Part shown: one piece after another, positions 1 through 7,585 of the stretch
Layout: the number at the start of each line of letters is the position of its first letter
Position numbering within the stretch: position 1 is the first letter of the stretch
Assembly (NCBI GenBank): GCA_028285585.1
Contig: JANQOU010000002.1
Location: 1-64,000 of the forward strand
Reading direction: 5' to 3'
Source of the DNA: Acidimicrobiia bacterium
GTDB taxonomy: Bacteria > Actinomycetota > Acidimicrobiia > Spongiisociales > ZC4RG35
DNA length: 64,000 nt
Notes under the pieces: model-generated
Told to the model about the DNA's origin: nothing
Databases searched by the model: none
Seen by the model: the letters and a program-made list of their open reading frames with translations, nothing else
Translations under genes and position numbers: made by a program

Positions 1-222
1 GACGAACCTCTGGTGTGCGAGTTGTCCTGCCAAGGGCACGGCTCGTTGGCTAAGTTCGGACGGGATAAGCGCTGAAGGCATCTAAGTGCGAAGCCCACCC
101 AGAGATGAGATTTCCCACCCGTAAGGGTTAAGGCCCCTGGTAGAAGACCAGGTTGATAGGCCGGACGTGTAAGTGCAGTAATGCATTCAGCGGACCGGTA
201 CTAATAGGCCGAGGGCTTGGAT
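1..222 (+). rRNA. 23S ribosomal RNA, 3' end (partial)
   Basis: This is the last part of the large-subunit rRNA. The highly conserved 3' terminal run 'ggaccggtactaatag' followed by 'gccgagggcttg' closes the molecule near position 220. The gene begins before the window. The exact 3' end is uncertain by a few bases. It is followed about 80 bases later by 5S rRNA, the normal order of a bacterial rRNA operon. Confidence 0.95.
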
Positions 223-256
223 ATAGAACCCAAACAATTGATGTGCTCGCTATGGA

Positions 257-284
257 GCGCTCGAGGAGCGCAGGCTGACAGCCT
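257..284 (+). other. 23S-5S spacer hairpins
   Basis: The short spacer holds two adjacent small hairpins: gcgctc-gag-gagcgc and aggct-gac-agcct. They probably help rRNA processing, which is an inference from position only. Nothing else is visible in the spacer. Confidence 0.4.
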
Positions 285-300
285 TTGACATTCAGAGATT

Positions 301-420
301 TGTCCGGTGGCGAAAGCGGCGGGGCACCACCCGTTCCCATTCCGAACACGGAAGTGAAACCTGCCAGCGCCGATGGTACTTGGGGAGCAGTCCCCCGGGA
401 GAGTAGGTCACCGCCGGGCA
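301..420 (+). rRNA. 5S ribosomal RNA
   Basis: The length is about 120 nt. The 5' end (tgtccggtgg) and 3' end (ccgccgggca) pair to form helix I. The conserved block 'ccgttcccattccgaacac' (loop region) and 'gagagtaggtcaccgcc' are present. It lies directly after 23S and before a strong terminator. Confidence 0.95.
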
Positions 421-428
421 TAAACGTC

Positions 429-466
429 GAAGGGCCGCTGACTAGCGTTGGCGGCCCTTCTCTTTG
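429..466 (+). terminator. rRNA operon terminator
   Basis: A 10-bp perfect stem (gaagggccgc / gcggcccttc) with a 12-nt loop is followed by tctttg. It lies just after 5S rRNA. The ORF-track start at 448 falls inside this hairpin, so it is not the real start of the next gene. Confidence 0.85.
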
Positions 467-486
467 CACTAACCGTAGGAGACCCC

Positions 487-1206
487 GTGGCGAACCGGCG
501 TGACGACAACCAGAGAAAACGGTCCCACGGCAAGAGGGACAAGCCTCGCCCTCATCGCAGTGTCACGTCCGTCCCATCGGGTCAGATGCCCAAGTGGGTC
601 CGGGACGAGATCATCCGGTCGACACCGAAGGATCGGCGTGAGCCGGCGATTCGACACCTGTCCAAAGGGATGGAGTCGTTTGCCGATGAGCGCTATCCGG
701 CCGCAGCAGCTGAGCTTCGGAAAGCCAAGAAGCTCTCGCCTCGCTCGTCCACCGTTCGAGAGCTGCTCGGGTTGGCCGCCTACCGCTCCGGGCAATGGGA
801 GGAGGGTCTGCGTGAGCTCCGCACCTTCCGTCGGATAACCGGGGATCTGATCCACATGCCGGTCGAGATGGACTGTCTTCGGGCTCTCGACCGCTCAGAC
901 GACGTCGTGAAGACTTGGGAGAAGCTCCAGGAGATGGACATCTCGGCGACAATCTCTCACGAGGCGAGAGTTGTCTACGCATCCTTTCTCCTCGATCAGG
1001 GTCGTCCTCGCGATGCCTGGCCGATCATCAAACCGAATCGCCTGATTGCTGCGCCGAGCCCTGGGGAACTGAGACGTTGGTACGTGGCGGCCCGGGTGGC
1101 GCTCGAGGCCGGTGACAAGGACGCCGCACGTCGGCTGGTGGCCGCTCTCGACGAGCAGGAGCCCGATTTCGAAGGCATCGAGGAGCTTCGCCGGGCTCTC
1201 GTCTGA
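487..1206 (+). CDS. tetratricopeptide-repeat protein
   Basis: This is a 239-aa soluble protein of unknown specific role. I chose the GTG at 487 because AGGAG lies 7-8 nt upstream; the ORF-track start at 448 is inside the rRNA terminator. The first 30 residues are very basic (RKRSHGKRDKPRPHR). From about residue 50 the protein is helical, with TPR-like spacing (for example RYPAAAAELRKAKKLSP and YRSGQWEEGLRELRTF). TPR proteins usually act as protein-binding scaffolds. The basic tail could bind nucleic acid, which is inference. No partner is evident; the next gene encodes a short SSB-like protein. Confidence 0.75.
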   Translation: MANRRDDNQRKRSHGKRDKPRPHRSVTSVPSGQMPKWVRDEIIRSTPKDRREPAIRHLSKGMESFADERYPAAAAELRKAKKLSPRSSTVRELLGLAAYRSGQWEEGLRELRTFRRITGDLIHMPVEMDCLRALDRSDDVVKTWEKLQEMDISATISHEARVVYASFLLDQGRPRDAWPIIKPNRLIAAPSPGELRRWYVAARVALEAGDKDAARRLVAALDEQEPDFEGIEELRRALV

Positions 1207-1273
1207 AATCTGTCCCAACCGGCGCCCATCCTCTAACCATCCGCACTTCCCAATCTGTAGGTAGGGGAGAGCA

Positions 1274-1606
1274 ATGGATCTCAATCTCATCGTTCTGTGT
1301 GGCCGGCTTGCGGTCGATGCGGAAGTCAGGGCCTTCGACTCCGGAGCCATGCTGGTCCGGTACTTGGTCACGACGAGAACTGATCATCCGAGGAGAAGGG
1401 TCGACGTCATCCCGGTGACACTGTGGGACCCGTCGGACGAAATCATCAGGCAGCCGGGCATGAAAGGCGAGCGTGTCTGGGTGTGCGGAGCCATCCAGAG
1501 ACGTTTCTGGGAGAGCCCCGATGGTCGCCGCAGCAGAGTCGAGATCGTCGCGGAGCAGGTGGTGCTGCGCGACCTCGACGACCTGGAGCCGGCAGTTCTG
1601 GAGTAG
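1274..1606 (+). CDS. short single-stranded DNA-binding (SSB/OB-fold) protein
   Basis: The 110-aa protein starts like an SSB (LNLIVLCGRLAVDAEVRAF) and keeps the OB-fold pattern of a strand with G-R-L, then PVTLWD and GERVWVCGAIQRRFW. It lacks the long disordered, acidic-tipped C-terminal tail of housekeeping SSB, so it is probably a paralogue with a special role rather than the replication SSB. The ATG at 1274 follows a purine-rich ggggaga site. It stands alone between the TPR gene and a small ORF. Confidence 0.75.
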   Translation: MDLNLIVLCGRLAVDAEVRAFDSGAMLVRYLVTTRTDHPRRRVDVIPVTLWDPSDEIIRQPGMKGERVWVCGAIQRRFWESPDGRRSRVEIVAEQVVLRDLDDLEPAVLE

Positions 1607-1678
1607 CCAGATTCCGAGTTTGACGCGGGGTCTAGTGTGAGAAGGGTCCCGCCCACATTCGTCACAGGAGGTGTTGTC

Positions 1679-1855
1679 GTGCCCTGGTACTGGTCTGATG
1701 ATCTCGCTCGAGCCCTGGTCGAAATGGATGCGATGGATCCTTCGTCGGCCGGTGCGATGATCGCCGCTCCGGTTGCGATCCGACGCGAGGAAGCCTCTCT
1801 CGACGAGGTCGCCGGTGCAATGGCAGATGACGACGAGTTACCTCAAGCGGCCTGA
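1679..1855 (+). CDS. small conserved-looking hypothetical protein
   Basis: This 58-aa protein is not one I recognise. The GTG at 1679 is chosen because a perfect AGGAGG sits 7 nt upstream; the ORF track opens 14 codons earlier with no such site. The sequence is acidic and Ala-rich (WYWSDDLARALVEMD) and has no membrane segment. Its stop directly abuts the GTG start of SURF1 (TGA then GTG), so the two are probably co-translated. The tie to SURF1 is positional only. Confidence 0.6.
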   Translation: MPWYWSDDLARALVEMDAMDPSSAGAMIAAPVAIRREEASLDEVAGAMADDDELPQAA

Positions 1856-2602
1856 GTGAGTCGCGGCCAGCTCCGATGGGGGTGGGTTGCCGCCTCGGTG
1901 ATTGTTGCGCTGCTCACCGCGCTCTTCGTGTTTCTCGGCCTCTGGCAATTGGACCGTCACGAGGAACGGCAAGCGGCAAACGTCGTGGGGGAGGAGCGCT
2001 ACGAGTCCGGTCCGATCCAACTGTCGGTCCTGACCTCAACGTTCGAGATCGCCGAATTGGAGAACCGGCGCGCCTACGTGGACGGGGCCTACGACGCCGA
2101 CAACGAGGTCTTGATCCGCTCGCAGGTGTATCGGGGTCAGGCTGGGTTCCATGTGATCACACCACTGGTGCGGGAGGACGGAACCGCAGTGCTGGTCAAC
2201 CGGGGCTGGGTGCCGCTGGTCATGAACGAGGTGCCCGTCTCCGAGGCGATGCCTGCACTGTCGTCGGATCGGGTCGAAGGCTGGGTTCATCTCACGGAAG
2301 TCAGGGGCGCTCTAGGGCCCATCGATGCCAACGACGGAAGACTCGTGCACATGAGTCGTGTGGACATCGACAGGATCCAGGCACAGGTCCCGTACCAGCT
2401 GGATCCGGTCTATCTGGTCCGGATCGGCGAGAACGGAGAGCTGCCGGAACCCCTGGCTGAGCCGGTGTTCGACGACGAAGGCGCTCATTTCTCGTATGCG
2501 TTCCAGTGGTTTAGCTTCGCGCTGGTCCTGGTGGTCGGGTTCGTCTTGTTGATGAGACGGCGGCTCAGTCGACGATTGCACTCGAGGGGAGTGGCCGCGT
2601 GA
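1856..2602 (+). CDS. SURF1 family protein (cytochrome oxidase assembly)
   Basis: The 248-aa protein has the SURF1 plan: an N-terminal membrane helix (residues about 9-31) ending in GLWQLDRHEER, a periplasmic-side domain with the family motif VLVNRGWVP, and a C-terminal membrane helix (about 213-237). SURF1 proteins help insert heme a into aa3-type cytochrome c oxidase. The gene starts at GTG immediately after the preceding stop and overlaps the next gene by 4 nt (GTGA). No oxidase subunits are in the window. Confidence 0.88.
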   Translation: MSRGQLRWGWVAASVIVALLTALFVFLGLWQLDRHEERQAANVVGEERYESGPIQLSVLTSTFEIAELENRRAYVDGAYDADNEVLIRSQVYRGQAGFHVITPLVREDGTAVLVNRGWVPLVMNEVPVSEAMPALSSDRVEGWVHLTEVRGALGPIDANDGRLVHMSRVDIDRIQAQVPYQLDPVYLVRIGENGELPEPLAEPVFDDEGAHFSYAFQWFSFALVLVVGFVLLMRRRLSRRLHSRGVAA

Positions 2603-3189
2603 CCGCCCGTCGAGGAACAATGTTGGTGGTCGGAGTTGCGCTGGCCCTCATGGTCTCGAGTTGTGAAGGGACACAACAAGAGGGCATCGAGGGGGTACTG
2701 CTGGACGGTACCCCCTTTGTGCTATTCGCACCGGGTCTGGCGTCCGAGGATGCGAGACCAGATGGCCTGGTCGTTTTGGATCCCCCCGGTACGGAACCGA
2801 GGGTGGTGGGTGTGCACCTGTTCGATCGAATCAGGTCTGATAGTCCAAGTGCGAGGGCCCTAGCTGTGTTCTCCGACTCGTGGAAGCTCGAGATTGACGT
2901 ATATCCCGAAGTCGAAGCAGAGATGCAGGCGAACGGATGGGATCTGGGAGAGCTGCTGGACATGCGAGATGAACGAGGACTCCCGGTAGTCACTGTCGAC
3001 GCTCCTCTTAGGCTCGCATTGCCTGAGGAAGCACCTCGTCAGGTCGAGGTGCAATACGGCCCCCTCGCTGTCCGGCGAGGCTGCGATCCGGATCGGGCGG
3101 CCCTTTGTTCTGACGACCGTCGTCTGCAAGTCGTGTTGGTCGAGAGGTCAGAATACGACGCGAGTGAGGTCCGCATCGAGAGTGGTTGA
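2599..3189 (+). CDS. putative lipoprotein
   Basis: The 196-aa protein has a lipoprotein signal: basic start (MTARRG), hydrophobic stretch, then the lipobox-like VSSC with the acylated Cys at about residue 22. The mature part has no family I recognise. It contains a Cys pair in GCDPDRAALCSDD near the C-terminus. The start GTG overlaps the SURF1 stop by 4 nt, so it is co-translated with SURF1. A role next to oxidase assembly is inference only. The 110 bases after it, up to the convergent YbaK-like gene, hold nothing I can name. Confidence 0.65.
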   Translation: MTARRGTMLVVGVALALMVSSCEGTQQEGIEGVLLDGTPFVLFAPGLASEDARPDGLVVLDPPGTEPRVVGVHLFDRIRSDSPSARALAVFSDSWKLEIDVYPEVEAEMQANGWDLGELLDMRDERGLPVVTVDAPLRLALPEEAPRQVEVQYGPLAVRRGCDPDRAALCSDDRRLQVVLVERSEYDASEVRIESG

Positions 3190-3299
3190 GAACCTGCTCC
3201 ATAAACATGTGTTCTGATCGCGCCAAGTTGCCAGTCGAAAGACAACGCTGCTTCTCGTGGAGATCGACCTGCTCCAGCCCCCAACTGTGCGTTGAGTCG

Positions 3300-3797
3300 T
3301 TACACGGGCTCGGGCGGTTCCTTGGCCAAGTTCTCGACCACTTCAAACCCGTCGAGACCCACTAGCTGGGCCGGATCGAGCTTGATCTTGGCGCTGCGAG
3401 ACCCGGCACCGACAATGACCCACTCATGGTCCATCACCCGACTGTCGACCCAAACCGGCAGCTGCTCGGGCAGGCCGAAGATGGTGACGCCACCGATCTC
3501 TTGTCCTGTCAGCTCCATGGTCAACTCGGCGGGGGCAAAACTGACCTTCCTCACACCGAGTCGCTGCCGCACGGTTCCGTTGACATCGAGCCGTGTGTGG
3601 GCAAGCACCACGCACACCGCGTTGTGCCCTTCAGGCTTTCGTGACGCGACGAGGATGGCGTTGGCCGACTGTTCCAACGGCACGCCGTACGCCTCGCAGA
3701 ACTGTGCTGTGTCGGCAAGCGCCGGATCACAGGGCAGCACCTCGTATTCGAGTCCGAGTGCGTCCATTTCCGAGATCACGGCGGGGCTGGCGGTCAT
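3300..3797 (-). CDS. YbaK/aminoacyl-tRNA-synthetase-associated domain protein
   Basis: The 165-aa protein matches the YbaK/ProX-type domain: RLGVRKVSFAPAELTMELTGQEIGGVTIFGLP and the closing VIVGAGSRSAKIKL. Family members hydrolyse mischarged aminoacyl-tRNA. The catalytic Lys of YbaK (usually A-K-T-L) appears as Asn here (SANAILVAS). I recall this in other actinobacterial homologues, so deacylase activity is uncertain. The start ATG lies 6 nt after a TAGACT hexamer, which suggests a leaderless transcript. It is divergent from the methyltransferase at 3875. Confidence 0.8.
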   Translation of the reverse strand: MTASPAVISEMDALGLEYEVLPCDPALADTAQFCEAYGVPLEQSANAILVASRKPEGHNAVCVVLAHTRLDVNGTVRQRLGVRKVSFAPAELTMELTGQEIGGVTIFGLPEQLPVWVDSRVMDHEWVIVGAGSRSAKIKLDPAQLVGLDGFEVVENLAKEPPEPV

Positions 3798-3874
3798 GGG
3801 GCGAGTCTAAGAACACCAGTTCACCCGTTGGAAATGGACCTGGCTGGGCGAGCCCGCCCAGGTAGGTTCGACAC

Positions 3875-4651
3875 ATGACAGACCGGGTCAACCGATTCAA
3901 CGACGACTTCGTCGACTGGGAGGCGACAAGCTACGGCGAGGCCTGGGCACCCTATTACGACGAGATCTTCGACGTCATCGAGGACGCAACGATCGAGTTG
4001 CTCGCTGGGCTGGCCGGCAACCCGCCGAGGGCTTTGGAGCTTGCGGTGGGCACCGGAAGGGTTGCGCTGCCTCTCGCTCGGGCCGGTGTGGCGGTCACAG
4101 GTGTCGACAACTCCCCGGAGATGCTGGCCAAGCTCGCGGCGAAGGATGGGGCGTCGGCAATCGAAGCGGTGGTAGGGGACATGGCCGACGTGCCGGTGGC
4201 GGGGGAGTACCCGCTGATCTATCTCCCGTTCAACACGCTGTTCGCATTGCTGTCACAGGAGAGGCAGGTGGAGCTGTTCGGGAACGTCGCTGTCCACCTC
4301 GAGCCTGGCGGGCGATTTGTCCTCGACTGCTTTGTTCCGGATCTGAAGAGGTTCGACCAGGCCAACACCCGGATGGGTGTGTCCTCCATCAAGTCGGCGA
4401 CCGAGCACGCCTACGAGATGTCGATCCACCATCCCGTCACCCAGACGATCACTAGCCATCTGGTGCGACGACAGTCGAGCGGCGAGACGCTGGTTCTTCC
4501 GGTCGCGGTCAGATACGCCTACCCATCTGAGATCGATCTGATGGCGAAGTTGGCCGGCCTCGAACTCGAGAACAGGTGGGGCTGGTACGACCGGCGACCG
4601 TTCAATGACCGCTCCGGCCAACACGTGTCTGTCTATCGCAAGCCCGGATAG
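3875..4651 (+). CDS. class I SAM-dependent methyltransferase
   Basis: The 258-aa protein has a Rossmann methyltransferase core. Motif I is LELAVGTGRVALPLARAG (about residues 54-71), the acidic ribose-binding position is in GVDNSPEML, and motif IV follows at PLIYLPFNTL. The substrate cannot be told from sequence. TAGGTT lies 6 nt before the ATG, so it may be leaderless. A bidirectional terminator follows directly. Confidence 0.8.
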   Translation: MTDRVNRFNDDFVDWEATSYGEAWAPYYDEIFDVIEDATIELLAGLAGNPPRALELAVGTGRVALPLARAGVAVTGVDNSPEMLAKLAAKDGASAIEAVVGDMADVPVAGEYPLIYLPFNTLFALLSQERQVELFGNVAVHLEPGGRFVLDCFVPDLKRFDQANTRMGVSSIKSATEHAYEMSIHHPVTQTITSHLVRRQSSGETLVLPVAVRYAYPSEIDLMAKLAGLELENRWGWYDRRPFNDRSGQHVSVYRKPG

Positions 4652-4677
4652 AGAAACGCCCCCGTACGGGGGCGTTT
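4652..4677. terminator. bidirectional intrinsic terminator
   Basis: A perfect palindrome, gaaacgccccc-gtac-gggggcgtttc, gives an A-tract on one side and a T-tract on the other. It sits between the convergent methyltransferase (+) and thioredoxin (-) genes and can serve both. Confidence 0.8.
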
Positions 4678-4698
4678 CAATCAAGGAACCGGTCTCAG

Positions 4699-5097
4699 TT
4701 ATGCGGGCTCGTGCTCGTGAGCTTCCTCGTGATCGTGGTCGTTCTGAGCGGCCATCTGCGCCCGCACGTCGTCCATGTCGATCGCCTTCACCTGCCCGAC
4801 GAGGTCTCTGAAGGCCGGCTCGGGCAATGCCCCAGGCTGGGCATACAGCACGATCTGGTCTCGGAAGACCATGAGTGTGGGGATCGACCGGATCCCGAAC
4901 TGCATCGCCAACTCCTGCTGGTCTTCGGTGTCGACCTTGGCGAACACGATGTCTTCATGCTCCTCGGAGACCGACTCGAAGGTGGGTGCGAACATCCGAC
5001 AAGGGCCGCACCACTCAGCCCAGAAGTCAACGATCACCGTGTCGTTGTCCTGGACGGTCTGATCGAATGTCTCTTTGGTCAATGCCACTGTTGCCAT
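4699..5097 (-). CDS. thioredoxin with acidic/His-rich tail
   Basis: This 132-aa thioredoxin has the redox motif WCGPC at residues 29-33 and the cis-proline turn SIPTLMVF. I start it at the ATG at 5097, preceded by GAGAGG; the ORF track runs 44 codons upstream into non-coding sequence. The core ends near residue 110 and is followed by an unusual tail, QNDHDHEEAHEHEPA, rich in His and Glu, which could bind metal (inference). It is probably a cytoplasmic protein-disulfide reductase. No thioredoxin reductase is nearby. Confidence 0.88.
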   Translation of the reverse strand: MATVALTKETFDQTVQDNDTVIVDFWAEWCGPCRMFAPTFESVSEEHEDIVFAKVDTEDQQELAMQFGIRSIPTLMVFRDQIVLYAQPGALPEPAFRDLVGQVKAIDMDDVRAQMAAQNDHDHEEAHEHEPA

Positions 5098-5217
5098 GTC
5101 GAAACCTCTCGTGAATTGGTGTTCATGCTTGAGAACACGGGTCTTGCACCAGGTTATTCCAGGTGCGGGCCAGGGTGTTGCCGACTCGGGCCCGGAATGT
5201 AAGGTTTCGACAGAGCG

Positions 5218-5397
5218 ATGCGTCAACAAGTCCTGAACGGTGCTGGTTGGCTGGTGTGCTTGGAGTGTGGGAATCGCTTCCAGCCCAGCCGCAAGACCCA
5301 GAAGTGGTGCTCGACGGCCTGCCAGACTGCCTCCATGCGCTGGCAGCGCGATCAGATCCAGAACGGCTGGCTGCGAGCCAGGTGGTTCCTCCGCTGA
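5218..5397 (+). CDS. small zinc-ribbon protein (absent from ORF track)
   Basis: This 59-aa ORF lies in the gap between thioredoxin and the aminotransferase. It encodes a clear four-Cys zinc motif: CLECGNRFQPSRKTQKWCSTAC, that is C-x2-C-x13-C-x3-C (Cys 14, 17, 31, 35), followed by a basic helix (RWQRDQ). The layout resembles the small bacterial 'CxxCGxxFxP...YCSxxCRQRAYR' fingers. No strong ribosome site is visible. The regular metal-ligand spacing argues that it is a real gene despite its size. Function is unknown. Confidence 0.65.
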   Translation: MRQQVLNGAGWLVCLECGNRFQPSRKTQKWCSTACQTASMRWQRDQIQNGWLRARWFLR

Positions 5398-5412
5398 AGC
5401 CGGCTGGAGGCC

Positions 5413-6534
5413 CTACCCGGCGGTCAACTCGTCGAAGCCGGTGCCCAGGCGATTCAACCCTTCGCGCAGGTAATCGGTCTGTTCGCCGATGCCGAGCCGG
5501 ATATACCCGTCCATCCCGTAGACGTCACCGGGCAGAACGAGGAGGTCTTTGTTCTCCCGGAGCCAGGTCGACAGCTTCGTCGAGTTGATTTCGTCGTTGT
5601 ATCGGAGAAAGCACATTCCCCCTGCAGCCGGCGGCACGAAGTGAAACTGCCCCGGTCGGGTGGCCGCCCAGTCCGTGAGGATGCCGAGGTTCTCGCTGAG
5701 CAGCTCTCGGTTGCGTTGCAGGATCGCCGACCGGCGATCGGGCCGGAGCACCACCGAAGCAAGGTATTCACTCACGGTGCTTGTTGTGATGGTCGTGTAG
5801 TCGTTCCGCGCCCAAGCGTCGTCGATGAGCTTGGTCGGCCCAGCCAGCCAGCCAATCCGAAGACCAGGGTGGGCTAGCGCCTTGGAGAGGCCTGAAGCCA
5901 CGATGGCGCCGGCGTCGAGGTCGCGGAAGCTGGGGCCTTCGATCCCGTCGAGCTCCACGCCTTTGTAGACCTCGTCGGCGTAGACGGTGGCACCCACGGA
6001 GTGGGCTATCGAAAGGATCTCGCCCATGGCTTCCTCGCCGAGAACGGCACCGGTGGGGTTGTTGGGATTGCAGACGATGACAAGCTTGGTGTTGGGTCTG
6101 ACGGCAGACCGCAACTCGTCGAGGTCGGGCACCCACCCCTCGCCTTCGACCAGGTTGAACCCGGACACCTCCACACCCAGCGACCTGGCGATGCCCCAGA
6201 TCTGCATGTAGTTGGGCAGCATCAGCGCAACGTGGTCGCCAGGCTCGAGGAGTGTCCACATAGCGAGGAAGTTGGCCTCGGCGCTTCCCGTGGTGACGAG
6301 GACGTTCTCTGGGCCCGTGTTGAGCGGGTAGTAATCACTGATTTGCGATCGGAGTTGCGGGTTGCCGTTGGTCCACCCATACCCGTGGCGCAGATCGAGC
6401 ATCTCTTCTATCTCTTCGGGGCTGAGCAGCTCCCGCGTTGTGTAGGGATGCACCCCGCTCTCAGTGAGATTGATCTCGACTTCGTTCTCCCATAGTGACT
6501 GGAGACGTTCGAGCTCGAAGATCTCAATTTCCAC
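5413..6534 (-). CDS. class I/II PLP-dependent aminotransferase
   Basis: The 373-aa fold-type I aminotransferase has CNPNNPTG (about residues 155-162), the PLP-ring Asp in YADEVY (about 187), the Schiff-base Lys in GLSKALAHPGLRIGW (Lys 218) and the phosphate/carboxylate Arg in LRIGW. The GTG start has AGGAG 6 nt upstream. It is divergent from a EutB/EutC-like pair with start codons 30-70 bp apart, so the three probably belong to one catabolic unit. The amino donor and acceptor are unknown. Confidence 0.85.
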   Translation of the reverse strand: MEIEIFELERLQSLWENEVEINLTESGVHPYTTRELLSPEEIEEMLDLRHGYGWTNGNPQLRSQISDYYPLNTGPENVLVTTGSAEANFLAMWTLLEPGDHVALMLPNYMQIWGIARSLGVEVSGFNLVEGEGWVPDLDELRSAVRPNTKLVIVCNPNNPTGAVLGEEAMGEILSIAHSVGATVYADEVYKGVELDGIEGPSFRDLDAGAIVASGLSKALAHPGLRIGWLAGPTKLIDDAWARNDYTTITTSTVSEYLASVVLRPDRRSAILQRNRELLSENLGILTDWAATRPGQFHFVPPAAGGMCFLRYNDEINSTKLSTWLRENKDLLVLPGDVYGMDGYIRLGIGEQTDYLREGLNRLGTGFDELTAG

Positions 6535-6602
6535 CTGTGACTCCTAGATTCTTCACCGACGCCATCATGACAGACCAGCCAGCCACAGGAGCCCACCCAA
6601 CG

Positions 6603-7583
6603 ATGCCGACGACTGTCGACCTGGCCGCGGTCGAGGCGGCCCGGGAACGCATCAAATCACTCTGCGTGGTCACGCCGGCGCGGCGATCCGTGGATCTGTC
6701 GGCGGAGATCGGAACCGACGTCTGGCTGAAACTCGAGTCGATGCAACCGTCGCGCGCCTTCAAGCTGAGAGGTGCCGCGAATGCGATTCTGAGCCTGGCC
6801 GATCCGCAAGAGACCGGTGTGATCACCCAATCGAGTGGCAACCATGGCCGAGCAGTGGCCTATGTGGCTGCACAACTGGGCATCCCCGCCGTCATCTGTC
6901 TTTCTCGGCGAACACCCAACGAGAAGGTTGAGGCAGTGCGCCGACTTGGAGCGGAGGTGATCGTCGACGGTGAAGATCAGATGGCAGCGTCGGCTGTCGC
7001 CGACCGCATAGCCGAGGAGCGCGGCATGGTGTTCATACCGCCGTTCGATCACCCAGATGTCATCGCGGGCCAAGGGACGATCGGCTTGGAGCTGATCGAG
7101 CAATGTCCTGGGCTTTCAACGATCGTCGTCCCCCTCAGCGGGGGAGGGCTGGCTAGCGGGGTTGCCATGGCAGCCAAGTCGGTTCGGCCCGACCTACGTG
7201 TGATCGGCGTCAGTCAGGATCACGGCGCGGCGATGCACGACAGCATCGAGTCCGGACATGTCGTCGAAGTCGAAGAACGGCCGAGCTGGGCTGATGCTCT
7301 GGTTGGAGGACTGCCGACAGACAACACCTGGACGCTCGCCATGTGTCAGGAGTGGTTGGATGCCGTTGTGCTGGTCTCCGAGGACGAAATCGCCGATGCG
7401 ATGGTCTATGCCTTCAACACCGAGCATCTCGTCTTGGAAGGGGGCGCGGCAGTCGGGATCAGCTACCTCTTGTCTGACCCGGCTGAGAAATGGGGGAGTG
7501 GTGTTGCTGTGATCTGCACTGGCGACAACATCGCTACCTCTCGCCTGCTGGAGCTTGTCGCTGAGCGGCGCGCGAGGATGTAG
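6603..7583 (+). CDS. PLP-dependent threonine dehydratase-like ammonia-lyase (EutB/hydroxyaspartate dehydratase-like)
   Basis: This fold-type II PLP enzyme of about 326 aa has the PLP Lys in SRAFKLRGA, the substrate loop QSSGNHGRAVA and the phosphate-binding PLSGGGLASG. I prefer the ATG at 6603 (AGGAG 11 nt upstream); ATG 6567 is possible with TAGATT as a -10. It lacks an ACT regulatory domain, so it is not a biosynthetic IlvA. Pairing with a downstream cyclodeaminase-family gene is typical of eutB-eutC (hydroxyectoine use) and also of bhcB/bhcD in the beta-hydroxyaspartate cycle. The substrate remains open. Confidence 0.8.
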   Translation: MPTTVDLAAVEAARERIKSLCVVTPARRSVDLSAEIGTDVWLKLESMQPSRAFKLRGAANAILSLADPQETGVITQSSGNHGRAVAYVAAQLGIPAVICLSRRTPNEKVEAVRRLGAEVIVDGEDQMAASAVADRIAEERGMVFIPPFDHPDVIAGQGTIGLELIEQCPGLSTIVVPLSGGGLASGVAMAAKSVRPDLRVIGVSQDHGAAMHDSIESGHVVEVEERPSWADALVGGLPTDNTWTLAMCQEWLDAVVLVSEDEIADAMVYAFNTEHLVLEGGAAVGISYLLSDPAEKWGSGVAVICTGDNIATSRLLELVAERRARM

Positions 7584-7585
7584 GG

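Noticed and set aside
128-469. 113-aa minus-strand ORF over the rRNA genes
   Set aside because: It lies across 23S and 5S rRNA and the terminator; the sequence is structural RNA.
448-486. TTG start of the first TPR ORF at 448
   Set aside because: It falls inside the rRNA terminator hairpin. GTG 487 has a proper AGGAG site.
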